The notes beneath the pieces were generated by a model that worked only from the letters and a program-made list of their open reading frames with translations, had not been told where the DNA came from and made no database searches. DNA of 37,344 nucleotides from Anaerolineae bacterium (GTDB lineage: Bacteria; Chloroflexota; Anaerolineae; Aggregatilineales; Phototrophicaceae): NCBI GenBank assembly GCA_022842885.1, contig JALHOR010000047.1:1-37344 (forward strand), written 5' to 3'. The first letter of the stretch is position 1. Each line of letters opens with the position of its first letter. This document shows, piece after piece, positions 8,264 through 16,059 of this stretch. Made by a program: the position numbers and the translations under genes.

Positions 8264-10510
8264 ATGCTATCAAAACAGCCTATGACCCGTCCAACCACAC
8301 CGATGCTGGAAAATCCTGCTGCCCCTTACAGCCAAGAAGCGGAGGAGGCTGTTTTAGGTTCTATTCTGGTAGACAAATCAGCCTTTATCACCGTCGCCGC
8401 TTTCTTGCGCCCTGAAGATTTTTTTATGCTGCGGCATCAATATATCTGGCAGGCATTCTTTCGCCTATCGGAACGTAATGAGCCAATGGATACGCTAACT
8501 ACCGCTGAAGAATTGGCGAACATGGGCGTGCTGGATGATATTGGCGGTCGCGTCTATTTGACCCGATTGATTAACAATACTCCCACTTCGATTTATGCCG
8601 AAGTCTATGGGCAGATTGTGCATCGGGCTTCCATCCGGCGGCGCATGTTAGAAGCATCGGATAAAATCCGTGTGTTGGCGCTGAACGAAGAAAAAAATAT
8701 TGATGCGGTGATTTCCGAAGCCGAAACAACGATTTTTAGTATTGGCGAAAGCCAGCAGCGGCGCGAATTCACGCCCATGTGGGAAGCCGTCAGCGCCTAT
8801 TATGACCGCATGGAATACATGCTGCAAAATCGCAAAGAGACGCCCGGTATTCCGACGGGTTTCCGCGATTTAGACCAACTGCTAGGCGGCTTCCAGAAAT
8901 CGGATTTGTTGGTGTTTGCGGGCAGACCGGGCATGGGAAAATGCTTAACTGGCAATGCGCTGATTTCAACGCAAAATGGGCTTATGCCGCTGGCGGCGCT
9001 TAAACCACAAGGGGTTACAGGCATCCCCGATGACGAAGGCGGTTGCTATTACCCATTGGAAATCGAAGTTCAAGCACCAGATGGCATTCGCAAAACATCG
9101 CATTTTTATGATGGTGGTATCAAACCAACACTCAAAATCACCACCCGCGCTGGCTATTCGATAGCAGGAACATATCACCATCCGGTACTGGTACTCAATC
9201 AGCAAGGCGAAAAAGTCTGGAAATCGCTCCAAGAATTGCAGTGTGGAGATTGTATCGTTACAAAGAGCCACCACTCTCAGGATGCTATCACGCACGTTGA
9301 AAAAACCGGGTGGCAGCACGTTTACGATTTGGTTGTGCCAGAAGGTCATGCTTTTGTTGCCAATGGCATTGTGTGCCATAACACGTCTTTTCTGCTCACT
9401 GTCGCTATGAATGCTGCCCGTGTTGGCGCACGCATCGCCATTTTCACGATGGAGATGGGAACAGACCAACTGGTACAGCGCATGGTCTCGATGGAATCGG
9501 GCATTAATGTCCAAAAATTGCGTTTAGCAAAATTGACACCTCAGGAGCAAAGCCGCTTCGTAGAAGTCGTGGGGCGCATCAGCGAATTTCCGATTTTTAT
9601 TGATGATACGCCTGCTATGTCGCCCATGGAAATTCGCACGAAATGCCGCCGTTTGCTGCATGAATTTGGCTTGGATATGGTCTTGATAGACTATATGCAG
9701 TTGATGAATGCAGGCAAAGGCTATGAAAATAATCGTGTACAGGAAATCAGCTACATCAGCCGTAACCTGAAAGAATTAGCACGCGAGTTTAATATCCCGG
9801 TCATCTCGGCGGCGCAGTTATCGCGTGCGGTCGAACAACGTAATGATAAACGACCAGTGTTATCTGACCTACGCGAATCAGGTTGTCTCGCGGGTGATAC
9901 ATTGGTTTATTTGCCCGCCGCCGGACAGCATGTGCCAATACGGGATTTGATGGGCAAAACAGGCTTTCAGGTACTTAGCCTGAATACCCATACTTGGAAA
10001 CTTGAACCCGGCACAGTAACCAATTCATTTTGCACTGGCACAAAACCCGTTTATCGCATGACAACGGCATTAGGGCGTACTATTCGCGCTACAGCTAATC
10101 ACAAGTTTTTGACGATTCAGGGTTGGCGACGACTGGACGAATTAACAACCGATGATTACATTGCAGTGCCGAATTTCAGGGCAAACAGCGATGTGTATTG
10201 GGATTCAATCGTTTCTATCGAACCGGATGGCGAAACCGATGTTTACGATTTAACTGTTCCGGGAAATGCTAATTTCACGGCGAACAATATGTATGTACAT
10301 AATAGCATCGAGCAGGACGCCGATATTGTGATGTTTCTGTATCGAGATGAGGTTTATAACGAAGCGACGGAATTTCCGAATCAGGCAGAGGTGATTGTGG
10401 GGAAACATCGTAATGGTCCCACAGGCACTATCTCGCTCTACTTTGAAAAACAACTCACAAAATTTATGGACGCCAGCGTACATCGCGTGGATTTGAGCAA
10501 TTTGGAATAA
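8264..10510 (+). CDS. dnaB: Replicative DNA helicase DnaB with two inteins
   Basis: A 748-residue precursor. Removing the two inteins leaves 461 residues, a normal DnaB. The hexameric helicase unwinds DNA ahead of the replication fork. The N-terminal domain starts at PYSQEAEEAVLGSIL. The RecA-like domain has GRPGMGK (Walker A, ends residue 226), then FTMEMG, Walker B VLIDYMQL, and the ISAAQLSR and IEQDADIVMFLYRD motifs. The Walker A motif is split by intein 1 right after its Lys, and the conserved RESG/SIEQDAD junction is split by intein 2. The start may be the ATG at 8264 or that at 8282; neither has a clear ribosome-binding site. A DnaD-domain gene and a DnaC-like loader gene follow directly. 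Confidence 0.97.
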   Translation: MLSKQPMTRPTTPMLENPAAPYSQEAEEAVLGSILVDKSAFITVAAFLRPEDFFMLRHQYIWQAFFRLSERNEPMDTLTTAEELANMGVLDDIGGRVYLTRLINNTPTSIYAEVYGQIVHRASIRRRMLEASDKIRVLALNEEKNIDAVISEAETTIFSIGESQQRREFTPMWEAVSAYYDRMEYMLQNRKETPGIPTGFRDLDQLLGGFQKSDLLVFAGRPGMGKCLTGNALISTQNGLMPLAALKPQGVTGIPDDEGGCYYPLEIEVQAPDGIRKTSHFYDGGIKPTLKITTRAGYSIAGTYHHPVLVLNQQGEKVWKSLQELQCGDCIVTKSHHSQDAITHVEKTGWQHVYDLVVPEGHAFVANGIVCHNTSFLLTVAMNAARVGARIAIFTMEMGTDQLVQRMVSMESGINVQKLRLAKLTPQEQSRFVEVVGRISEFPIFIDDTPAMSPMEIRTKCRRLLHEFGLDMVLIDYMQLMNAGKGYENNRVQEISYISRNLKELAREFNIPVISAAQLSRAVEQRNDKRPVLSDLRESGCLAGDTLVYLPAAGQHVPIRDLMGKTGFQVLSLNTHTWKLEPGTVTNSFCTGTKPVYRMTTALGRTIRATANHKFLTIQGWRRLDELTTDDYIAVPNFRANSDVYWDSIVSIEPDGETDVYDLTVPGNANFTANNMYVHNSIEQDADIVMFLYRDEVYNEATEFPNQAEVIVGKHRNGPTGTISLYFEKQLTKFMDASVHRVDLSNLE
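8942..9382 (+). other. Mini-intein 1, in the DnaB P-loop
   Basis: A 147-residue in-frame insert between GRPGMGK and TSFLL. It starts with Cys1 (CLTGNALI, block A), has block B with T77 and H80 (GTYHHPVLV), block F VYDLVVPEGHAFVANG, and ends VCHN, giving the His-Asn splice end; the +1 residue is Thr. There is no homing-endonuclease domain, so it is a minimal intein that should splice but not home. It has five cysteines: C1, C35, C101 and C104 in a CGDC motif, and C145 next to the terminal His. Splicing is required to restore the ATP-binding site of the helicase. Confidence 0.96.
9884..10303 (+). other. Mini-intein 2, at the DnaB RESG/SIEQ site
   Basis: A 140-residue in-frame insert between LRESG and SIEQDAD. 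Block A is CLAGDTLVYLP, block B is IRATANHKFLT, block F is VYDLTVPGNANFTANN, and it ends VHN with Ser as the +1 residue. It lacks an endonuclease domain. The His often found in block F is replaced by Asn (GNANF). The site is the same as that of known cyanobacterial and Rhodothermus DnaB inteins, as I recall the family. Confidence 0.96.
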
Positions 10511-10518
10511 ACAACCTC

Positions 10519-11262
10519 ATGCCATCTCGATTTAAACAGCAACCGAACCCTACACCATCCCCCACAATTTTCGGTGGATTTTCTTCTCGCAAGCAGAAAA
10601 CGATTCCGTTATATGCTGAATTTTTTAGCGATTTGCTGCCGCTGATTGATGATTTGGCAGAATTGAAAGTGATGCTGTTTTGCTTCCGGGCATTACAGCA
10701 AAAAGAGGGCGCATATCGTTATCTGCTTCAGCGCGATTTTTTAAACGATGCCGCATTGATGCAAGGCTTGGCAGTGTGTGACCCTGCCCAAACCCCCGCA
10801 GCTATCTTAGAGGCAGCACTGGCAAAAGCCGTCGCACGCGGGGCGCTGCTATGCGCCGAAATTGTGCTGGCAAATGGCGCTCAAGTGTTATACTTTATGA
10901 ATACTGCGCGGGGACGCACAGCTATCCAACAAATTCACGCTGGCAGATGGCAGCCCGGACTAGAGACGCTCATCGAGATTTTGCCGGAGCGCCCGAATAT
11001 TTATACATTATACGAACAGAATATTGGGCTGCTGACGCCAATGATTGCCGACGCCTTGAAAGATGCTGAAAAAGACTTTCCGGCGGGTTGGTTGGAAGAT
11101 GCCATTAAACAAGCTGTCGAAAACAATAAGCGCAGTTGGCGCTACATCCACACGATTTTAGACCGCTGGCGAACCGAAGGGAAACGCGACCATGAAACGA
11201 CTGCGCGACACACTGGCGAATCATATCTCCCCGGACAATACGACGATTATCTCAAATCGTGA
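10519..11262 (+). CDS. DnaD-domain replication initiation protein
   Basis: A 247-residue protein. After a short Pro-rich start, residues 28-140 look like a winged-helix domain (FFSDLLPLIDDLAELKVMLF, then LQQKEGAYRYL). Residues 165-220 form a DnaD domain with the hallmark YEQNIGLLTPMIADAL, followed by NNKRSWRYIHTILDRW. DnaD proteins help melt the origin and load helicase in Firmicutes. The C-terminal YLPGQYDDYL tail is also usual in the family. The start lies eight bases after the dnaB stop, and the 3' end overlaps the loader gene by 71 bases in another frame, so dnaB, dnaD and the loader probably form one transcript. Confidence 0.85.
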   Translation: MPSRFKQQPNPTPSPTIFGGFSSRKQKTIPLYAEFFSDLLPLIDDLAELKVMLFCFRALQQKEGAYRYLLQRDFLNDAALMQGLAVCDPAQTPAAILEAALAKAVARGALLCAEIVLANGAQVLYFMNTARGRTAIQQIHAGRWQPGLETLIEILPERPNIYTLYEQNIGLLTPMIADALKDAEKDFPAGWLEDAIKQAVENNKRSWRYIHTILDRWRTEGKRDHETTARHTGESYLPGQYDDYLKS

Positions 11263-12601
11263 GTCAACGCCGCTGCATGTGGTCTGCGTGAATCCGCAAA
11301 ATCCAGCAGAACCCTGCCCGTTGTGTAGTGGCATGGGCGTCATCAAATATGATGTACCAGTCGAAGACCGCCGTTTTGGCAAGTTGTTCCGCTGCCCCAA
11401 TTATCCAGTAGAAGCCGATACAGAACGCCAAGAACGTTTGCGCCGCTTGAGCAATTTGGAGGCTTTTGACGATAAGCAATTTGAAAATTTTGAGGTGAAT
11501 CCCAATTATCCACCGCCAGAACGTGATTCGCTCATGCGGGCGTTTGATGCTGCCCGTACTTTCGCTATCCAACCGGAAGGTTGGTTGTTATTAGAAGGCG
11601 GCTATGGGTGTGGCAAAACGCATTTGGCAGCAGCAGTGGGACATCATCGTTTAAAACAAGGCGATTTTGTATTATTTGTGACGACGCCCGACTTGCTGGA
11701 TTATCTGCGCCAAGCCTATGACCCGCGTGCCGAATCCACATTTGACGAGACCTTTGACCGGGTACGCAACGCGACCATGTTGATTCTGGATGATTTGGGT
11801 GTTGAAAATCCCAGTCCTTGGGCGCAGGAAAAATTATTCCAACTGTTGAATCATCGTTACAGTCATAAGCGCCCCACGATTATCACGACCAATGTCAATA
11901 TCAATGATTTGGATGCCCGGCTGCGAAGCCGTTTGCTCGATACCCAAATTGTGCATCACGCCCGCATCAGCGCCCCGGATTACCGCACTTTTCGTAGCAA
12001 TGAAGACCGTTTGTTGGCGAATCTTTCTAATTATGCCGATATGACCTTCGCTAATTTCGATGCCAATACCCGCCTCACATCGGCTGAAAGCCAGCATTTG
12101 CAGCGTCTCCAACAAGCCTGTATGAGTTACGCTGCGAATCCGCATGGTTGGTTCGTGCTAACCGGGGATGATGCCGACGGCAAAACGCAGCATGGCAACG
12201 GCAAGACTCATCTGGCAGCGGCAATCGCCTTCAAGCGGCGCGATGCCGGCGACACTGTGATTTTTGCCACCGCCGCCGATATGATGGATTACCTGCGCGA
12301 ATCGTATAGTGCCACCAGCATCAGCAATCGTTTTGAACGCCGTTTCCAAATGCTGCGCGATGTGAAACTGTTGGTGGTGGATGATTTAGCCACTCGCCAA
12401 GCATCGGAATGGGCGCGAGAAAAAATTTTCCAGATTTTAGATTATCGGTATGTGCGGCGTTTGCCGACGGTGATTACGCTCAAAAATATGGGTGAAATTG
12501 AAAGCCGTTTGACCAGCCGTTTGCTGGATGAACGCTGCTGTGTCATGTTCAAAGTTGTTGCGCCCACTTATGCCATCCGTATGAAACGTAATGCCAAATG
12601 A
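11192..12601 (+). CDS. DnaC/DnaI-like helicase loader with two AAA+ domains
   Basis: 469 residues. The N-terminus has a likely zinc-binding element with CPLC and a later RCPNYP. AAA+ domain 1 (about residues 110-265) has GGYGCGKT (136-143), Walker B MLILDDLG and the RLRSRLLD arginine/sensor region. AAA+ domain 2 (about 300-460) has Walker B LLVVDDLA and RLTSRLLDE, but its P-loop reads as two overlapping GKT motifs (330-332 and 337-339). DnaC/DnaI proteins load the DnaB ring at forks; usual members are about 240-310 residues with one ATPase domain. The start ATG overlaps the DnaD gene by 71 bases; GAAGGG lies a little far upstream, so the start is likely but not certain. Confidence 0.88.
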   Translation: MKRLRDTLANHISPDNTTIISNRESTPLHVVCVNPQNPAEPCPLCSGMGVIKYDVPVEDRRFGKLFRCPNYPVEADTERQERLRRLSNLEAFDDKQFENFEVNPNYPPPERDSLMRAFDAARTFAIQPEGWLLLEGGYGCGKTHLAAAVGHHRLKQGDFVLFVTTPDLLDYLRQAYDPRAESTFDETFDRVRNATMLILDDLGVENPSPWAQEKLFQLLNHRYSHKRPTIITTNVNINDLDARLRSRLLDTQIVHHARISAPDYRTFRSNEDRLLANLSNYADMTFANFDANTRLTSAESQHLQRLQQACMSYAANPHGWFVLTGDDADGKTQHGNGKTHLAAAIAFKRRDAGDTVIFATAADMMDYLRESYSATSISNRFERRFQMLRDVKLLVVDDLATRQASEWAREKIFQILDYRYVRRLPTVITLKNMGEIESRLTSRLLDERCCVMFKVVAPTYAIRMKRNAK

Positions 12602-13443
12602 CGCTTTCCACCACGCCTTATGAACGTCGCTACCGTGAGGCATTGCTAAATCTAATGTTTTACAGCCGCCGCACCCATATTCATCTGGATTGGCATAAAG
12701 TGGGGCAGTGGTTAGATTTGCCCGAAGTATGCGTCCGTATTGTCTGGTTAAAAGACAATGCCATTGGATTTATGGGCGTCTCGATGCCTGTGAATCAAGC
12801 GGCATGGATACGTTTGCTGGCACTCCATCATTATCGTGACCCGGCGCTTATCTTGCGTCTGTTGTGGGATGAGATACAACCGCAGCTTAACGTGATAGAC
12901 TTGCACCATGTTGGGATATTGGCAATTAATCAATGGCTCGATGAGTTAATGCCCTTGCCGGGATTTATACATGGCGAAGATGTGGTGACATTATTCCGGG
13001 CAGGCGGCGAATTGCCTGCGCTGACGCCCAATCATGTACGTCTGCGTGATGCTTATTTGGAAGATTTGCCCAATATTGTTGCGCTTGACCACACAGCGTT
13101 TGTGCCGCCTTGGCAGATGTCTACGGAAGAATTGCGCCAAGCATTACGGATTGCTGCCAGCGCCACCATCGCAACGCTGGATAACCGTGTCGTGGGCTAT
13201 CAAATCAGCACGCGGCATCATACCAGTGGGCATCTGGCACGCTTGGCTGTCGCGCCCGATGTGCAGGGACAACGAATAGGTGCAGCACTGTTAGATGATT
13301 TGATTCGGCGTTTTTCGCGGCGTGGGGTTCGCACAATTACCGTCAACACCCAACGTACCAATATTCATTCGCAACGATTGTATGAACGTTATGGTTTCCA
13401 CCGCAATGGGTATGATTTGCCCGTGTGGTTAGGCAGCGTATAG
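12598..13443 (+). CDS. GNAT-family N-acetyltransferase
   Basis: 281 residues. The C-terminal half (about 145-280) is a GNAT domain: VRLRDAYLEDLPNIVALD opening, then the acetyl-CoA-binding HLARLAVAPDVQGQRIGAAL with the Q/R-x-x-G-x-G/A loop, and the closing VNTQRTNIHSQRLYERYGF. The N-terminal half is of similar length and could be a degenerate second GNAT fold, but I see no acetyl-CoA loop there. Acceptor unknown. It overlaps the stop of the loader gene by four bases (ATGA), indicating translational coupling. A protein-modifying or small-molecule role near replication genes cannot be told apart. Confidence 0.88.
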   Translation: MTLSTTPYERRYREALLNLMFYSRRTHIHLDWHKVGQWLDLPEVCVRIVWLKDNAIGFMGVSMPVNQAAWIRLLALHHYRDPALILRLLWDEIQPQLNVIDLHHVGILAINQWLDELMPLPGFIHGEDVVTLFRAGGELPALTPNHVRLRDAYLEDLPNIVALDHTAFVPPWQMSTEELRQALRIAASATIATLDNRVVGYQISTRHHTSGHLARLAVAPDVQGQRIGAALLDDLIRRFSRRGVRTITVNTQRTNIHSQRLYERYGFHRNGYDLPVWLGSV

Positions 13444-13460
13444 TTGATTCAGGATGTGAT

Positions 13461-14453
13461 ATGCCCATCGTATACCATGAAGAAGATAGCAACATTAGCA
13501 TTTTACAAGACAAAATTGTCGGCATCCTTGGCTATGGCTCACTTGGACGCCCGGTGGCGCTCAACTTGCAGGATAGCGGTGTTAAATTGCAAGTAGGCGT
13601 GCATAATCTTGACCGACAAGCAGTGGCACTTGCCGATGGTTTACCCCCCTTGCCGATTGAACAAGTGGTCAAAAACACAGATATTTTGCTGATGCTGCTG
13701 CCCGATGAAGTCATGCCCCAAGTTTACATCGAAAAAATTTCGCCATACCTGCATAAAGCACACACGCTGATTTTTGCCAGCGGCTATAACATTGCCTTTG
13801 GCTTTATTGAGCCGCCGCCCTTCGTGGATGTGGGCTTAATTGCGCCACGTACTTTTGGCGATGCTGTTCGGGAACGCTACCTGAGTGGCGAAGGTTTTTA
13901 TAGCTGTGTGGCTGCCGGGCAAGATGCCAGTGGTCACTTGTGGGACACGATTTTGGCGTTGGCGAAAGCCATAGGGTCACTGCGGGCAGGGGCAGTTGAA
14001 GTCACGATTGAGCAAGAAACGGAACTGGATTTGTTCATGCAGCAGGCAATTTTACCCGCTGTTCATCATGTCCTGACGACGGCAGCTAATTTGCTCTTGG
14101 CACGCGGCTATCCACCCGAAGCTGCGATGATGGATTTGTATATTTCGGGCGAATTAAACGATTACCTGAGTCGCGCTGCGATTCATGGGTTGCTGCACGC
14201 GCTGCAATCGTCATCGCTCACAGCACAATTTGGTACGCTCAGTCGCTTGGAACGTTTTAACGAGTCCAAGATGGCACGCTTGATGGAAGTCACCTTAGAT
14301 GAAATTCGTAATGAAACCTTTGCCCGTGATTGGGCGCGGGAATATACAGGCGGTTATCCGCGTTTGCAAAAATTAGTGCGCCAACAAGAGAAACTCGATT
14401 TGTGGGAATTGGAAAAACAAACGATTGAATTATTGCGTGGCGAAGAGGATTAA
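13461..14453 (+). CDS. Degenerate ketol-acid reductoisomerase-like protein
   Basis: 330 residues with the full-length class I KARI layout: an N-terminal Rossmann domain with GYGSLGRPVALNLQDSG (residues 24-40), LLMLLPDEV, and the knotted helical C-terminal domain with RAG and DLF motifs. Key positions differ from active IlvC. The catalytic His is S107 (FASGYNIAF), the Lys is R130 (IAPRTFGD), the metal ligand Glu194 is Q194 (DLFMQQ), and the two Glu of the helical domain align with D225 and S229. D190 is kept. NADPH binding seems possible, but the Mg-dependent isomerase step is not expected. The start at 13461 is supported by AGGA and by alignment to the family start. Confidence 0.87.
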   Translation: MPIVYHEEDSNISILQDKIVGILGYGSLGRPVALNLQDSGVKLQVGVHNLDRQAVALADGLPPLPIEQVVKNTDILLMLLPDEVMPQVYIEKISPYLHKAHTLIFASGYNIAFGFIEPPPFVDVGLIAPRTFGDAVRERYLSGEGFYSCVAAGQDASGHLWDTILALAKAIGSLRAGAVEVTIEQETELDLFMQQAILPAVHHVLTTAANLLLARGYPPEAAMMDLYISGELNDYLSRAAIHGLLHALQSSSLTAQFGTLSRLERFNESKMARLMEVTLDEIRNETFARDWAREYTGGYPRLQKLVRQQEKLDLWELEKQTIELLRGEED

Positions 14454-14534
14454 CGCCTCTTGAATTACATTGTCGCGCTATACTATCATGATGGTGTCGG
14501 ATAGAGTTGCATGAGTTAATCATCGAGTTACATC

Positions 14535-15389
14535 ATGTCACAAATCGCTTGTCTCATCAAAAATCTCGCGGCTGACCATTATGACGTATATCAAAGTGCG
14601 GCTATCCAGCTTATTGAATTGGGTGATGTTGCCGTTGACCCTATGCTCAATGCGTTGCAAGATGCTAATCCTCAAGTCCGCTATTTGGCGGCGTGGGTTT
14701 TGGGCGAATTGGGCGACCAGCGGGCAGTCACGCCGCTAGTCAATGCCTTGTGGGATAGCGATGAGCGTGTGCAAGATTGGGCTGCCAAGGCATTGGGCGA
14801 ATTAGGCGATATGCAAGCCGTTCCGCCACTCATGCAAGCCCTAACAGCATCTACCACTAGCATTCGGCTTCATGCCGCTTTGGCATTAGGCAGGCTCGGT
14901 GATAAGCGGGCTATTCCCGCTTTGATAGCCGCTTTAAATGATGCGGACGCCTTAACCTGTAGCGCCGCTGCCGAAGCACTTGGAAAATTGCGAGCAGTCC
15001 AAGCTATTCCCATGCTTATTCCCCATTTGCAGGGCAGTGATGCATGGGTACGGATGCGCGTTACCCATGCTCTAGGCGAAATCAGCGATATGTCAGCGGC
15101 AGCAGCGTTGCGAGTCACTTTATACGATGATAACGAATGGGTGCGTTATAATGCGGCATGGGCGCTTGCAAAAATTGGCGATAAACAAGCGCGAGATGCG
15201 TTGATTCAGTGTTTGCAGACCGATAACAGTTCCAACGTCCGGCGGAGTGCTGCCTTAGCTCTGGGTCATATCGGTGATAAGACCTGCATAGAGCCGCTGG
15301 TGGCGGCTCTGGAGAATGAAGATGCTGGGGTGATAGAAGCCGTTGATCGGGCGTTACAATACCTTGGATATACCGTCGGCAATGATTAA
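14535..15389 (+). CDS. HEAT-repeat (PBS-lyase type) protein
   Basis: 284 residues made of about nine helical repeats of some 31 residues, with the recurring pattern WVLGELGD, ALGELGD, ALGRLGD, ALGKL, ALGEISD, ALAKIGD and ALGHIGD, each followed by AVxPL-like and VRxxAA segments. This is an armadillo/HEAT solenoid of the PBS-lyase HEAT type, which usually acts as a protein-protein scaffold; despite the family name nothing suggests phycobilin work. No signal peptide or other domain. The stop lies nine bases from the convergent glycine-repeat gene. Confidence 0.9.
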   Translation: MSQIACLIKNLAADHYDVYQSAAIQLIELGDVAVDPMLNALQDANPQVRYLAAWVLGELGDQRAVTPLVNALWDSDERVQDWAAKALGELGDMQAVPPLMQALTASTTSIRLHAALALGRLGDKRAIPALIAALNDADALTCSAAAEALGKLRAVQAIPMLIPHLQGSDAWVRMRVTHALGEISDMSAAAALRVTLYDDNEWVRYNAAWALAKIGDKQARDALIQCLQTDNSSNVRRSAALALGHIGDKTCIEPLVAALENEDAGVIEAVDRALQYLGYTVGND

Positions 15390-15398
15390 GCCAAGCAC

Positions 15399-15857
15399 CT
15401 AGACATAATCATAGTCGAAATCGTTCTTCTTTTTCTTTTCACCATCGTCATAATCATCGCGGTCATGGCATTGGGTGTGCCAGTACATTTTTGCGCCGCC
15501 AAAAATCAACGCCAGTGGCAGCCAAATCATGATAGTGCCAAACACTATCCCCAAAATCGCGCCGACAAGACCGAATACCAAACCGATGATGCCAAAGACA
15601 AACCCCAAGATATGCCCAATCAGCCCGAAGACAAATCCCAAAATCGTACCAATCAGCCCAAAGACCAAGCCGAACACACCACCAATAAATCCAAAGACCA
15701 TGCCCATCGCATCGCCAATAAAACCAAAGGCAGTGCCGAAAATATCTCCCCCAAAGACCGCCACTAGCAGCACGATACCAATCAGAATGAAAAGTCCCGG
15801 TAGCGGCTGATTCTGGTCATTATTTTTTACTTTATGATCATTTTTAGGCTTATCCAT
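15399..15857 (-). CDS. Hydrophobic protein with 11-residue glycine repeats
   Basis: 152 residues. A polar Asn/Lys start is followed by a very hydrophobic core from about residue 20 to 120. From about residue 46 it reads as tandem 11-residue units with the pattern G-[FL]-I-G-x-x-x-G-x-V-F, for example GFIGGVFGLVF, GLIGTILGFVF and GLIGHILGFVF, at least five in a row. The C-terminal tail is charged, with Asp, Lys and Tyr (DYDDGEKKKK). Glycines every 3-4 residues resemble tight helix-packing GxxxG patterns, so a membrane helical bundle or pore-like assembly is possible. I know no family for it. Encoded by 33-bp repeats that have diverged. Confidence 0.6.
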   Translation of the reverse strand: MDKPKNDHKVKNNDQNQPLPGLFILIGIVLLVAVFGGDIFGTAFGFIGDAMGMVFGFIGGVFGLVFGLIGTILGFVFGLIGHILGFVFGIIGLVFGLVGAILGIVFGTIMIWLPLALIFGGAKMYWHTQCHDRDDYDDGEKKKKNDFDYDYV

Positions 15858-15980
15858 CGTGTTTTTCCCTATCCTTGTGTCTGTTCTTATGCATTAATAC
15901 GCGCTGCTGAAGAAGGGGTTGCGGAACACACGAATTTTTATGAGTTTGTTATGGATTGGCTGTGAATAGGGGTGTTTTGA

Positions 15981-16009
15981 TTGTGTGTATCTCCCGAATT
16001 CATTACAAT
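15981..16009 (+). promoter_or_regulatory. Promoter upstream of the coupled unknown pair
   Basis: TTGTGT and TACAAT are 17 bases apart, with the -10 box 50 bases before the chosen ATG. The rest of the 15858-16059 gap shows nothing else. Confidence 0.5.
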
Positions 16010-16059
16010 ATTTGTTATCATAAGCAGTGTTTAATCGTTTAAATGAGGAGGTTATGCCG

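Noticed and set aside
15465..15810. Two plus-strand frames rich in Pro/Lys/Asn repeats
   Set aside because: They are antisense readings of the 11-residue glycine repeat gene, whose membrane protein pattern and polar ends are more credible.
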